This document shows, one piece after another, positions 44,401 through 53,319 of a DNA stretch of 53,319 nt (position 1 is its first letter; every line of letters begins with the position of its first letter). The position numbers and the translations under genes are program-made. Source of the stretch: Stenotrophomonas sepilia. GTDB lineage: Bacteria > Pseudomonadota > Gammaproteobacteria > Xanthomonadales > Xanthomonadaceae. The stretch covers positions 1 to 53,319 of the forward strand of contig NZ_LXXZ01000075.1 in assembly GCF_003244875.1 (NCBI RefSeq), written 5' to 3'. The notes beneath the pieces were generated by a model. That model did no database searches and was not told where the DNA came from. It was given only the letters and a program-made list of their open reading frames with translations.

Positions 44401-44938
44401 CGACCTGGCGGGTGCCGAACAGGGTGGCGAACAGCGCCATCAGCAGCGCCACGTACAGCGCCGGGTCGGTGAAGAAGCCGGTGGGGCCGGTGTTGCCGGT
44501 CAGTACCTGCAGGCTCATCGCCACCGCTTTGTACTGCAACGCCAGGTACGGAATGATGCCGATCAGCGCGATGATCGCCACCAGCGCCGCCAGCCGCCGC
44601 GAGCGACCGAAGCGCGAGGAGATGAAATCGGCGATGGAGACCACGTTCTGGCTGCGTGCGATCAGCGCCAGGCGCTCGATGATGCGCCAGCCGAACAACA
44701 GCAGCAGCAGCGGGCCGATGTAGATCGGCAGGTAGCCCACGCCATTGCGCACGGCGGTACCCACCGCGCCGTAGAACGTCCACGAGGAGCAGTACACGGC
44801 CAGCGCCAGGCTGTAGACCACCGGCCGCAGCCACGGCCGGTCGGGGTACATCGGCCGACGGTCGCCCCACCACGCCACGCCGAACAGCAGCGCGGCGTAG
44901 GCAACCGAGACCAGCAGCAGGATCCAGCTGGAGACCAC
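41480..44938 (-). CDS. crbS: CrbS-type hybrid histidine kinase with SLC5 transporter domain
   Basis: A 1152-residue sensor kinase. The order of domains is: sodium/solute symporter (SLC5) membrane domain of about 12-13 segments (1-490), a linker helix region of the STAC type (about 545-625), a PAS domain (about 636-745), HisKA with AISHDVLQPLNAARLF (near 788, His), HATPase with NALRYTRQGR (near 909) and DTGPGIPEHHMRQIF, and a C-terminal receiver with VLCVDNDEE (near 1034) and VDYHLHDRMDG (Asp near 1079). This layout is that of CrbS, which with CrbR controls acs. The gene is near acs and the regulator, though not adjacent. GTG at 44938 is the likely start, because it leads directly into the first membrane segment; other starts further up add only a short tail. 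Confidence 0.9.
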   Translation of the reverse strand: MVSSWILLLVSVAYAALLFGVAWWGDRRPMYPDRPWLRPVVYSLALAVYCSSWTFYGAVGTAVRNGVGYLPIYIGPLLLLLFGWRIIERLALIARSQNVVSIADFISSRFGRSRRLAALVAIIALIGIIPYLALQYKAVAMSLQVLTGNTGPTGFFTDPALYVALLMALFATLFGTRQVDATEHHHGMMLAIAFESVIKLLAMLAVGVFAYLWLSNRTDAVVESVHTLFTGLPPVGFISQTLLSFLAIICLPRQFHVAVVECGDVRDVRRARWMFGGYLVLISGMVLPIATAGVTLFGTSGSVADDSMVLALPLAEGRNALALIAYVGGFSAATGMVIVSSIALATMVSNDLVMPVLLRRSGDHQEAADVASRVLWIRRLAILLLALMAYSYYRTSSNDSTLASYGLMAFAAVAQFAPGLIGGLYWRGASRRGVEVGMLLGFATWLYTLLLPAMTMAGWVDAAWVQHGPFGIEWLRPQQLFGMSGWDPLTHGTFWSLLVNAATMMLVSARWRPGVDERLRAAPFLDPYAERPSVAGGWPGHVHVGDLLALASRVVGERHARRSFFEQAQSLGRELQSSAPADRPWVQFTERLLAASIGAASARLLLTSLLRGSGMDLGEVVAVLDEAGQELRFNREILSTTLENISAGVSVVDPDMRLTAWNRRYQDMFGYPDGMLYVGRPVADLIRYNAERGELGEGDIEVQINRRIGYMRAGSPHVFERTRSDGKVIEMRGQALPGGGYVTSYNDITDYKHAERALLEANETLEQRVAERSHEAEVAQQSKTRFLAAISHDVLQPLNAARLFASALRDSDHVSDEQKHLAERVDASLRAAEELLDGLLDVSRLDAGGLHPVIGEFDVSALMRELAAQYTPVAAGRGLRLDLFTRPAWVRSDRRLLRRVLQNFLANALRYTRQGRIVLAVRQRGDEVELQVWDTGPGIPEHHMRQIFDEFHRYQQPFDWGEQGLGLGLSICQRISRLLDHRLNARSRVGKGSMFSIILPRVAPLPGYTELATPVQAVPAPVRSDSLAGLRVLCVDNDEEILDGMRALLGRWQVQVITAATVDQALEKIAERPQVMLVDYHLHDRMDGLDALVALREAAGYPLPGALLTADGRDELKRMARERGYRVLTKPIKPASLRAFLGALRDAGNSDA

Positions 44939-45013
44939 GCGTGCGTTTCCGTGGGAAGAACCCGCAGTGTAGGCCAGGCGCGGCCGGGGGTGCGGGCGCG
45001 TTGGGGGCAACCA

Positions 45014-45067
45014 CCCCCACCCGGGTGGGGGCCTACGCGGTGCGGGCCACGACCGTGGGTCGTGGCC
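45014..45067. repeat. SMAG unit (GTAGG/CCCCC core) and GGCCACGACC palindrome
   Basis: A GTAG unit on the minus strand with core CCCCCACCCGGGTGGGGG (45014-45036), then GGCCACGACC/GGTCGTGGCC (45045-45067) around GTG. They lie between the kinase and the peptidase gene on the minus strand. Confidence 0.75.
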
Positions 45068-45073
45068 GGCTTC

Positions 45074-47221
<2,148 letters not shown>

Positions 47222-47306
47222 GAGGCAATCCGGTACGACAGAACAGCCCGGGACCATAGCCGCTGGGGCCGGATGGGGCAACGGCCAATGGTTGGGGACC
47301 TGACGG

Positions 47307-47383
47307 GGAGAGCCGAGCCCATGCTCGGCTGCTCTTCCTTCAACTCGCGCTGCGCGCAGAAGCCGAGCATGGCTCGGCTCTAC
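47307..47383. repeat. SMAG pair with altered head
   Basis: The first unit begins GGAG instead of GTAG (47307), and the inverted partner ends in CTAC at 47383. The core AGCCGAGCCCATGCTCGGCT is conserved. It lies between tamB and the peptidase gene. Confidence 0.85.
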
Positions 47384-47400
47384 AGGGATGCCACGGCGGG

Positions 47401-50400
47401 TTACTTCTCCCGCCGCCAGTTGATCGAACCACGGTTTTCCACCGTGCTCGATTCCACTTCCACATCAAACCCGCGGCGCAGCAGGTACTTCAGCGTGATC
47501 ACCGAACCGGCGCCCACCAGCGACACGCCGTAACCCACGTAAAGCTTGGGCGAGATGTACTTGCCGACGCCGATCACCGAACCACCCAGCGCGCGCGACT
47601 GACTCACGCCTGCATCATCCAGGCCCAGCTTGGCACCCAGCTGCGAGGCGAGCAGGCCACTGCCAGCCGAGAGCGCCGCCGAGGCCGCGTTGACCTGCTG
47701 CGCCTGGTCGCTGCTGGCGCCGGTCAGGCTGCGTCCCAGCACCAGATAGGCCAGTGCCTCGGACTGCGACATCGCCGGATCGGACCACACGTCGGCACGC
47801 GGTTGCTGGGCACGCCCGGTCACGTCGATGCCGGCGGTGACATCACCGATGCGGCGCTCGGCGCGGATGTTGATGCGCGGGTCGGACACCGCGTTGTAGT
47901 TCCAGTTGAGGTTGCCGCGGGTGATGGTCAGGTCCTGACCATACGCCTTGTAGCGGCCGCTCACTTCCAGGCCGCCATTGGCGGTCATTTCGCGGCCGGG
48001 CTTGGCCCAGACCTGCATCTTGCCGGTCAGCGCGCCCTTCAGGCCGAAGCCGGTCATCTTGACCTTGTCGCCCAGGCTGACGGTCAGGTCCATGTCCAGC
48101 GGCGAGGTGCGCGACTCTTCCGGATCGGCCGGGTCGAGCACCACCACGTCTTCGGACACCGAGGTGCCGCGGTCCAGGCGTTCCAGGTCGATGTCGGCCT
48201 CGGGCACGTGCACGGTGCCGCGCAGCTCCATCGCCGCCTTGGCCAGGGTGAAGTCGAGGTTTGGGTTGGCGACGATGCGCAGTTCGCTGGTGTTGGACAG
48301 CAGCACGTTCTCGCCATGGATCTTCAGCTGCAGCGGCTGCGCATCGCCGAACCACGACAGGCCACCGTCCACGTACAGCGTGCCCTGGCCCGAGTTGGCC
48401 TGCGCGGTGATCTTGGCCGAACCATCGGGCTGGGCCACGAAGCTGCCCTTGCCCTGGTCGAAGGTCAGGCCCAGCGCCGGGAATTCGCCCTTGAAGTTGC
48501 TCAGCTGTGCGTCACCGCCCAGCGACGGCTGGCCTCGCGTCCCGCGCAGGCTGACGTGGCCTTCGATCAGGCCGGTCGGTCGCACGATGTCCGGCGAGAA
48601 CAGCTCCAGCCAGTACAGCCGCGACATGTTGAGGTAGAGCTCACCATTAAGCGGCGCACTGGCTTCCCAGCCGGTCTGCATCCTGGCGTCGACGAAGCCA
48701 TTGCCCTGGAAGCCCATGCCCAGGTAGCCCTTGATGCTGGCCGGGGTCATGTCGAGCTTCAGCGAGAACTGGTCATAGCGCACCAGCTCGCCGCGGGTGG
48801 TATCGCCCACGGTGTTGCGGTTCTCGCCCAGGCGCACGCCGCCTTCCTTCGAGCGCACTTCCACATGGCCTTCCCAGGCGTTGCCGCGCGGGCGGATCTG
48901 CGCGTCCAGGCTGACATCGCCGCGAAGGTAGATGCGGCGGCCGGACTGCGGCGGCAACCACGGCTGCACCAGCGCCAGTGGCAGCGCGTCGCTGCGCACC
49001 ACCAGGCCTTCGCGCGGCCAGTTGGCCTGTGCGCACAGCGCGCCGCTGCTGGCCGCGGCCAGGCAGGCTTCGGACAGCGTGTAGGTGCTGCCGTTGATCG
49101 CGAACGCCGCCGGTGCACGCAGCGCCCAGGCATCGCCCTTCACCGGTGCGATGCGCAGCGACGCCAGCTCGCCACGCCACTGCGTGCCCTGCTGGCGCAC
49201 GCTGCCCTGCAGCTCGACCGCACCCATCTCGTTGCGGGTCTGCGCAGCCAGGCGCAGGTTGGACACACTGCCCTGCGCGTCGATGTTCAGCCGCTCCAGC
49301 AGCATGCCCGCGTTGACCTGCTGGCCCTGCACCGCCAGCGTGCCGCTGTCGCCGCGCCACGGCAGGCGGCCCTTGATGCTCACGCTCTCGGCGCCGTAGC
49401 CATCCCAGTCGAGGTTGTTGCCGACCAGGTCGGCGGTGATGTCCGGCGCATCGCGCGGGCCCTTCACCTGTACCTGGCCACGCAGGCCACCGTCGGCGCC
49501 GGGCAGCAGGTCGCTCAACTGCAATGGCTCGAAACGCGCATCGATGTCGAGGCGGTCGCCGACCTTGCCCGACGCGGTCACCCGGCTGCTGCCCAACGCC
49601 AGTTTCAGGTCACCCTGGCCCTGCGCGCCCTGCAGCGCGAACTTGCCCTGTGCGTCGAGATTGCGCTGGCGCAGCATGCCCTTCAGCGAGGGCAGGTCCA
49701 CCGTGGCTTCCAGCGTACCGGCGGTGCCCGGTGCGGCATTGGCCGGCGGCGGCAGCTGGCGGCCCTTGGAGGCCAGGTTGCCGGACAGGCGGCCATTCCA
49801 GCCTGGCACGAAATAGCCGGGGTCGAAGTCCTTCAGCGTGGCCTTGGCGTCCCAGTCCAGCTGCGGCGCCCACGCCACCTGGCCTTCCACCTGCAGCTGC
49901 CCACCCGGCGTCTGCGCCTGCAGCTGGTGGATCGACGCGGCCTGGTCGTTGCCACGCACATCGAAGTGCAGCTGCGCCTTCTGCTTTTCGCGTTCGACCT
50001 CGGCGCGGCCGATCGCCGCCCAGGCCTTCAGGGTACCGGCCAGGCCGAAGCGTGCTTCCTTCAGAGTGACCGGCACCGGCGCGCTGCCGGCGGTGTTCGG
50101 ATCAGGCGCCGGTACATAGGTCAGGTCACGCGCGACCACCGAGAAGTTGAGCTTCTGCTGGTCTTCCTGGCTGAAATCGGCGGTACCCTCCAGGCGGGCT
50201 TCGCCACCGAGACCCTTCAGCAGCAGCGGCGAAACCTTCAGCACCTGGTCCTGCAATGACACCACGGACGGTGCCAGTTCCAGTTCCTGCTCGCCCTGCT
50301 TCACCTTGCCACGCAGGGTGGCATTGCCGCCCTTGCCAGCAGCAGTGAAATCCAGCGACAACGGCGTGATCGCCGAGCTCGCCAATGCCGGCGACAGCAG

Positions 50401-51258
50401 CGCCAGATCCAGCTCGTCGCTGCGCACGCTGGCATTCCACGTCGGGTCGGTGCGGCCATCGAACACCAGCATCGCGTGCAGCGGCTTCGGTGCACGCCCG
50501 GCCACCGCCACTTCCATGTGCGACAGGTCACCGCGGGCGACCAGGCCAACGGTAGCGGCCGTGCGCCCACGCGGTGCCGGCAACACCGCCGTCACCGTCA
50601 CGTCGGTGTCGTAGTCCTTGGCCGGGATGTAATGGCCTTGGGCAGTGAAGTTGCCCATGTCACTGTCGACCACCAGCTTGTGCGCCTGGAACTCGCCGTT
50701 GGCGATCTCGATGCCGCCGCGCACGCGGCTGATGTCGATCACCGGTTCGTTGGCCTGGCTGATGCGGAAGCCATCGATGGCGATGGCATCGGCCTGGATC
50801 GCCAGCGGCATCTCGATCTGCGGCAGGGAATCGGGCCAGGACGGCAGCTTGAACGGCTCATCGCTCTTGGCCAGGTTCAACGTCGCGTTGGTCAGCTCCA
50901 GCTTGTCCAGCAGCAGCTTGCGGCCCAGCAGCGGGCGCAGGTCCGGCTCCAGGTGCGCACGCTCGGCGTGGAAATGGATGTCGTCATAGCGGAAGTCGAC
51001 GTTGTACAGGGTCAGCGGTCCGGCCACCGGACCCTCCACCTTGTCCCAGGTGAAGCTGGCACCCACCGGCAGCCGCGCCACCACCTGGGCCAGCAGTACG
51101 TCACGTCCGGCCACGGTCTGCAGCAGCCAGTACACCGCCAGCAGGGCCAGCAGCACCAGGCCGATCACGCCGGCGCCGGACCATGCCCAGAAGCGGCGAC
51201 GGCGATAGAAACGCACGCGTGGCGGCGGGGTGTTCGGGGTCGGTGCGGGCGTGCTCAC
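47401..51258 (-). CDS. tamB: Translocation and assembly module subunit TamB
   Basis: A 1285-residue protein bridging the inner and outer membranes. It starts with one membrane segment (GAGVIGLVLLALLAVYWLLQTVAGR) and carries a very long, beta-rich AsmA-like groove built from repeated hydrophobic strands; the C-terminal DUF490 domain is near 900-1285, ending SSTVENRGSINWRREK. TamB works with TamA in outer-membrane protein assembly and in phospholipid transport between membranes. Its first codon overlaps the tamA stop by 4 bases (ATGA), so the two are coupled. Confidence 0.94.
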   Translation of the reverse strand: MSTPAPTPNTPPPRVRFYRRRRFWAWSGAGVIGLVLLALLAVYWLLQTVAGRDVLLAQVVARLPVGASFTWDKVEGPVAGPLTLYNVDFRYDDIHFHAERAHLEPDLRPLLGRKLLLDKLELTNATLNLAKSDEPFKLPSWPDSLPQIEMPLAIQADAIAIDGFRISQANEPVIDISRVRGGIEIANGEFQAHKLVVDSDMGNFTAQGHYIPAKDYDTDVTVTAVLPAPRGRTAATVGLVARGDLSHMEVAVAGRAPKPLHAMLVFDGRTDPTWNASVRSDELDLALLSPALASSAITPLSLDFTAAGKGGNATLRGKVKQGEQELELAPSVVSLQDQVLKVSPLLLKGLGGEARLEGTADFSQEDQQKLNFSVVARDLTYVPAPDPNTAGSAPVPVTLKEARFGLAGTLKAWAAIGRAEVEREKQKAQLHFDVRGNDQAASIHQLQAQTPGGQLQVEGQVAWAPQLDWDAKATLKDFDPGYFVPGWNGRLSGNLASKGRQLPPPANAAPGTAGTLEATVDLPSLKGMLRQRNLDAQGKFALQGAQGQGDLKLALGSSRVTASGKVGDRLDIDARFEPLQLSDLLPGADGGLRGQVQVKGPRDAPDITADLVGNNLDWDGYGAESVSIKGRLPWRGDSGTLAVQGQQVNAGMLLERLNIDAQGSVSNLRLAAQTRNEMGAVELQGSVRQQGTQWRGELASLRIAPVKGDAWALRAPAAFAINGSTYTLSEACLAAASSGALCAQANWPREGLVVRSDALPLALVQPWLPPQSGRRIYLRGDVSLDAQIRPRGNAWEGHVEVRSKEGGVRLGENRNTVGDTTRGELVRYDQFSLKLDMTPASIKGYLGMGFQGNGFVDARMQTGWEASAPLNGELYLNMSRLYWLELFSPDIVRPTGLIEGHVSLRGTRGQPSLGGDAQLSNFKGEFPALGLTFDQGKGSFVAQPDGSAKITAQANSGQGTLYVDGGLSWFGDAQPLQLKIHGENVLLSNTSELRIVANPNLDFTLAKAAMELRGTVHVPEADIDLERLDRGTSVSEDVVVLDPADPEESRTSPLDMDLTVSLGDKVKMTGFGLKGALTGKMQVWAKPGREMTANGGLEVSGRYKAYGQDLTITRGNLNWNYNAVSDPRINIRAERRIGDVTAGIDVTGRAQQPRADVWSDPAMSQSEALAYLVLGRSLTGASSDQAQQVNAASAALSAGSGLLASQLGAKLGLDDAGVSQSRALGGSVIGVGKYISPKLYVGYGVSLVGAGSVITLKYLLRRGFDVEVESSTVENRGSINWRREK

Positions 51259-53039
51259 AGGTCCGCTCCGATGTTCAGGTACAGCTGGAACTGCGAATCC
51301 GGGTTGTTCAGGCCGTGCGCCACGTCGATGCGCACCGGGCCCACCGGCGATTTCCAGCGCACGCCGAAGCCGACGCCGGTATGCAGGTCGATGGTGTTGT
51401 CGAAGGCACTGCCGGTATCGACGAACACCGCCGCACCCCAGGGGCCACCGTTGAAGTAGTGCTCGTACTCGGCCGAGCCGATCACCAGGTTCTTGGCACC
51501 CAGCGCGTACTTGTCCGGCTTCGGCGTACGCGGGCCGACCTCACGGTAGGCGTAGCCGCGGATGCTGCGGTCACCACCGGCGAAATAGCGCAGGCTCGGC
51601 GGCATCGCCACCAGATCGCTGGTCCAGGTGGTGCCGCCCTCGCCGCGCAGGATCAGGCGATTGCTTTCACCCACCGGGATGTACCAGCGCAACACGGCAT
51701 TGGCCTGCACGAAGCTGGTATCCGAGCCGGCGCCTTCCACGCCGGCACGCACCGTCGCCGCGCCGCTGATGCCCTTGCGCGGGAACATCTCGTCGTCGAC
51801 GTTGACGTAGTCGGCAACCATCTGCGGGTACACCAGCGTCGAGGTGTTGTAGACGGCGTCGGTGAATTCGGTGCCGGAGGCATAGCGCCAGCGCTCGCGC
51901 AGCGCGTTGATCGAGGCGATCGCGGTCCAGTGCTCGTTGATCTCGCCGCTGCGGCTGGCGATCAGCTTGAAGTTGCGCAGGTCGATGTAGTCGGTCTGCT
52001 CGTCGTACGCGCTGGCGGCGAAGGTGTACCAGCCATCAAGCCAGTTGAAGGCCGGAATGCGGTAACTGGTGACCAGGCTCTTGCGCTTCTGCGCATAGTC
52101 CAGCTGCGTGTTCATCTTGTGGCCGCGGTTGTTCAGGAACCGCCGCTCGATGCCACCGCGCACACCCGGGCCGCTCTCGCTGCCGTAGCTCAGGCCTGCG
52201 GTGTAGATGGTGCGCTTGGCCCGGGTCAGCTTCACGTCCACCGGCACTTCGCCGTTTTCATCGGCCTGGTCCGGGCGCGGCTGGATGTCGATCACGCTGA
52301 AGTAGTCCAGCTTGGTCAGCGACTCGCGCAGCCGGTCCAGCTTGCCCTCGTGGTAGTAGCTGCCCTGGTCCCAGTACACCAGTGGATCGAACAGCTTGTC
52401 GACGAAGTAATCCTGCTCGAAGCGCACCGGGCCCATGTTGTAGCGGCGGCCGCTGTCCCAGGTCAGGTCGATGTCGGCGGCGTTGTCGGCGCGGGTGATC
52501 TGCACCTGGCGCTGGGTGTAGTCGGCATCGAAGTAGCCACGCTCGGCCAGGCGCCGGGTGATGGTGATCTTGCTGGCTTCGTACTGGGTGTGCTCGAAGC
52601 GCTGGCCCTTGCGCGGCTTGAAGGCGGCCAGGTCGTCCTGCAGGTACTGGTCGTACATCGCCGGGCCGGTGATGTCGATGTGCTCGCGGCGCACGGTCAC
52701 CGGGGCGCCCTTGTCGACATGGATCAGCACGCGCACGTGCTCATCCTCGCGCGGCGCCTCGACCTTGATCACCGGGTTGTAGTACCCGAATGGTTCCAGC
52801 GCCTGGCGGGTCTGCCGCTCGGCCTGCGACAGCAGATACTCCAGGCGCGATTCGCCCTGCTCCTTGCCGATCGTGTCGTACAGCGACAGCGATTCCTGGA
52901 TGTTCTCGATGATTGCGGCGTCGTCGCCCTTGTCCAATCCCTTGATGTCCACCTTGTCGATGGTGCCGCGCGCATGGACCACGGAAGTGGCGGCCAGCGA
53001 CAGGACCATCAGCGGCAGGGCGTATTTCTTTGGCTGCAT
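51255..53039 (-). CDS. tamA: Translocation and assembly module subunit TamA
   Basis: A 594-residue Omp85-family outer-membrane protein. The signal peptide is LPLMVLSLAATSVVHA. The POTRA domains begin at GTIDKVDIKGLDKGDDAAIIENI and include RRLAERGYFDADYTQRQVQI; the beta-barrel starts near residue 250 (KRTIYTAGLSYGSESGPG) and ends QFQLYLNIGADL. The conserved RGY motif of the Omp85 barrel is in DRSIRGYAYREVGPR. ATG 53039 is chosen because it starts the signal peptide directly; two in-frame ATGs upstream add only a short, uncharged tail. Confidence 0.95.
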   Translation of the reverse strand: MQPKKYALPLMVLSLAATSVVHARGTIDKVDIKGLDKGDDAAIIENIQESLSLYDTIGKEQGESRLEYLLSQAERQTRQALEPFGYYNPVIKVEAPREDEHVRVLIHVDKGAPVTVRREHIDITGPAMYDQYLQDDLAAFKPRKGQRFEHTQYEASKITITRRLAERGYFDADYTQRQVQITRADNAADIDLTWDSGRRYNMGPVRFEQDYFVDKLFDPLVYWDQGSYYHEGKLDRLRESLTKLDYFSVIDIQPRPDQADENGEVPVDVKLTRAKRTIYTAGLSYGSESGPGVRGGIERRFLNNRGHKMNTQLDYAQKRKSLVTSYRIPAFNWLDGWYTFAASAYDEQTDYIDLRNFKLIASRSGEINEHWTAIASINALRERWRYASGTEFTDAVYNTSTLVYPQMVADYVNVDDEMFPRKGISGAATVRAGVEGAGSDTSFVQANAVLRWYIPVGESNRLILRGEGGTTWTSDLVAMPPSLRYFAGGDRSIRGYAYREVGPRTPKPDKYALGAKNLVIGSAEYEHYFNGGPWGAAVFVDTGSAFDNTIDLHTGVGFGVRWKSPVGPVRIDVAHGLNNPDSQFQLYLNIGADL

Positions 53040-53219
53040 GCGGCACAGCATACCGACCGGAGGTGACGATGCGAAATGCATCACGTCATTGCGGATCGGT
53101 TGTTAAGTGGCGGTCAAAATACACCGCAAAGTGTCGATTGTCGCAACCGACCAATCAGGATGCCGGCATCGTCCACGATGTCGGCAATGACCCCGATAGA
53201 CAACGCCGGCGATGTTCCG

Positions 53220-53284
53220 GTAGTGCCGGCCGCTGGCCGGCACCCCACAGATCGGGGGCAATGCCGGCCAGCGGCCGGCACTAC
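53220..53284. repeat. SMAG pair (inverted), GTGCCGGCC type
   Basis: GTAGTGCCGGCCGCTGGCCG and an inverted copy ending in CACTAC. They lie upstream of tamA near the window edge. The 180 bases before it (53040-53219) hold the presumed tamA promoter and no gene. Confidence 0.92.
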
Positions 53285-53319
53285 CGATACGGGCGTCAGC
53301 TCGACAGATGCTCGATCGC

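Noticed and set aside
47803..50259. Long plus-strand open frame of over 800 codons
   Set aside because: It is antisense to tamB. Composition is His/Arg/Gln-rich, as expected from reversed high-GC coding sequence.

Overview
The window is high-GC chromosomal DNA of a Stenotrophomonas, most likely the S. maltophilia complex. Three things point there: the overall gene content (Xanthomonadaceae-type polA, uvrD, tamAB, acs), the many short palindromes that begin with GTAG (the SMAG repeat family of S. maltophilia), and an sX13-type small RNA directly downstream of polA, a position known from xanthomonads. Nearly all genes are core. There is no prophage, CRISPR array, rRNA or tRNA that I can see.

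Layout. 1-9001: sX13 sRNA, polA, a small lipoprotein, a universal stress protein, an unknown conserved protein, a small tyrosine-phosphatase-like protein, then a two-gene unit of an FAD/NAD(P)-binding protein and uvrD. 9065-15348: cardiolipin synthase, an unknown small protein behind a structured leader, rpmB-rpmG, a glycosyltransferase, a short DnaQ-like exonuclease, and a LysR regulator divergent from a RidA-like gene. 15516-21586: a heavy-metal efflux operon (His-rich exported protein plus CzcC/CzcB/CzcA-type RND pump). 21682-25835: a DUF885 protein, a glycosyltransferase/lipid-A-biosynthesis-N-terminal pair and a sugar-nucleotide epimerase. 25921-28393: parB, parA, rsmG, the arrangement usual near a replication origin. 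28433-31787: phosphopantetheinyl transferase, a small membrane stress protein, exonuclease III and an aldehyde dehydrogenase. 31797-33568: a small less GC-rich block bounded by SMAG-like repeats, with a DUF3304 protein and an exported unknown protein. 33630-44938: an acetate-use neighbourhood with an MHS-type transporter, DcaP-like porin, divergent acs, a CrbR-type response regulator and, a little further on, a CrbS-type hybrid kinase with an SLC5 transporter domain. A REP-associated transposase and a manganese exporter sit between the two regulators. 45074-53039: an S46 dipeptidyl-peptidase, tamB and tamA.

How they fit together. The CrbS/CrbR pair very likely senses carbon status and activates acs and possibly the porin. 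The manganese exporter mntP carries two stacked manganese controls: an MntR-like box and a yybP-ykoY riboswitch. Two palindrome families decorate gene ends: SMAG (GTAG) repeats in more than fifteen places, and a second family with arms like GGGGTCGGATCCCTTTCC in five places. The window also holds a REP-associated tyrosine transposase flanked on both sides by inverted SMAG pairs, a plausible source of SMAG spread. The most interesting signals are the sX13 sRNA, the CrbS/R-acs locus with its operator-like repeats, the doubly controlled mntP, the RAYT-SMAG arrangement, and an S46 peptidase with an unusual specificity residue.
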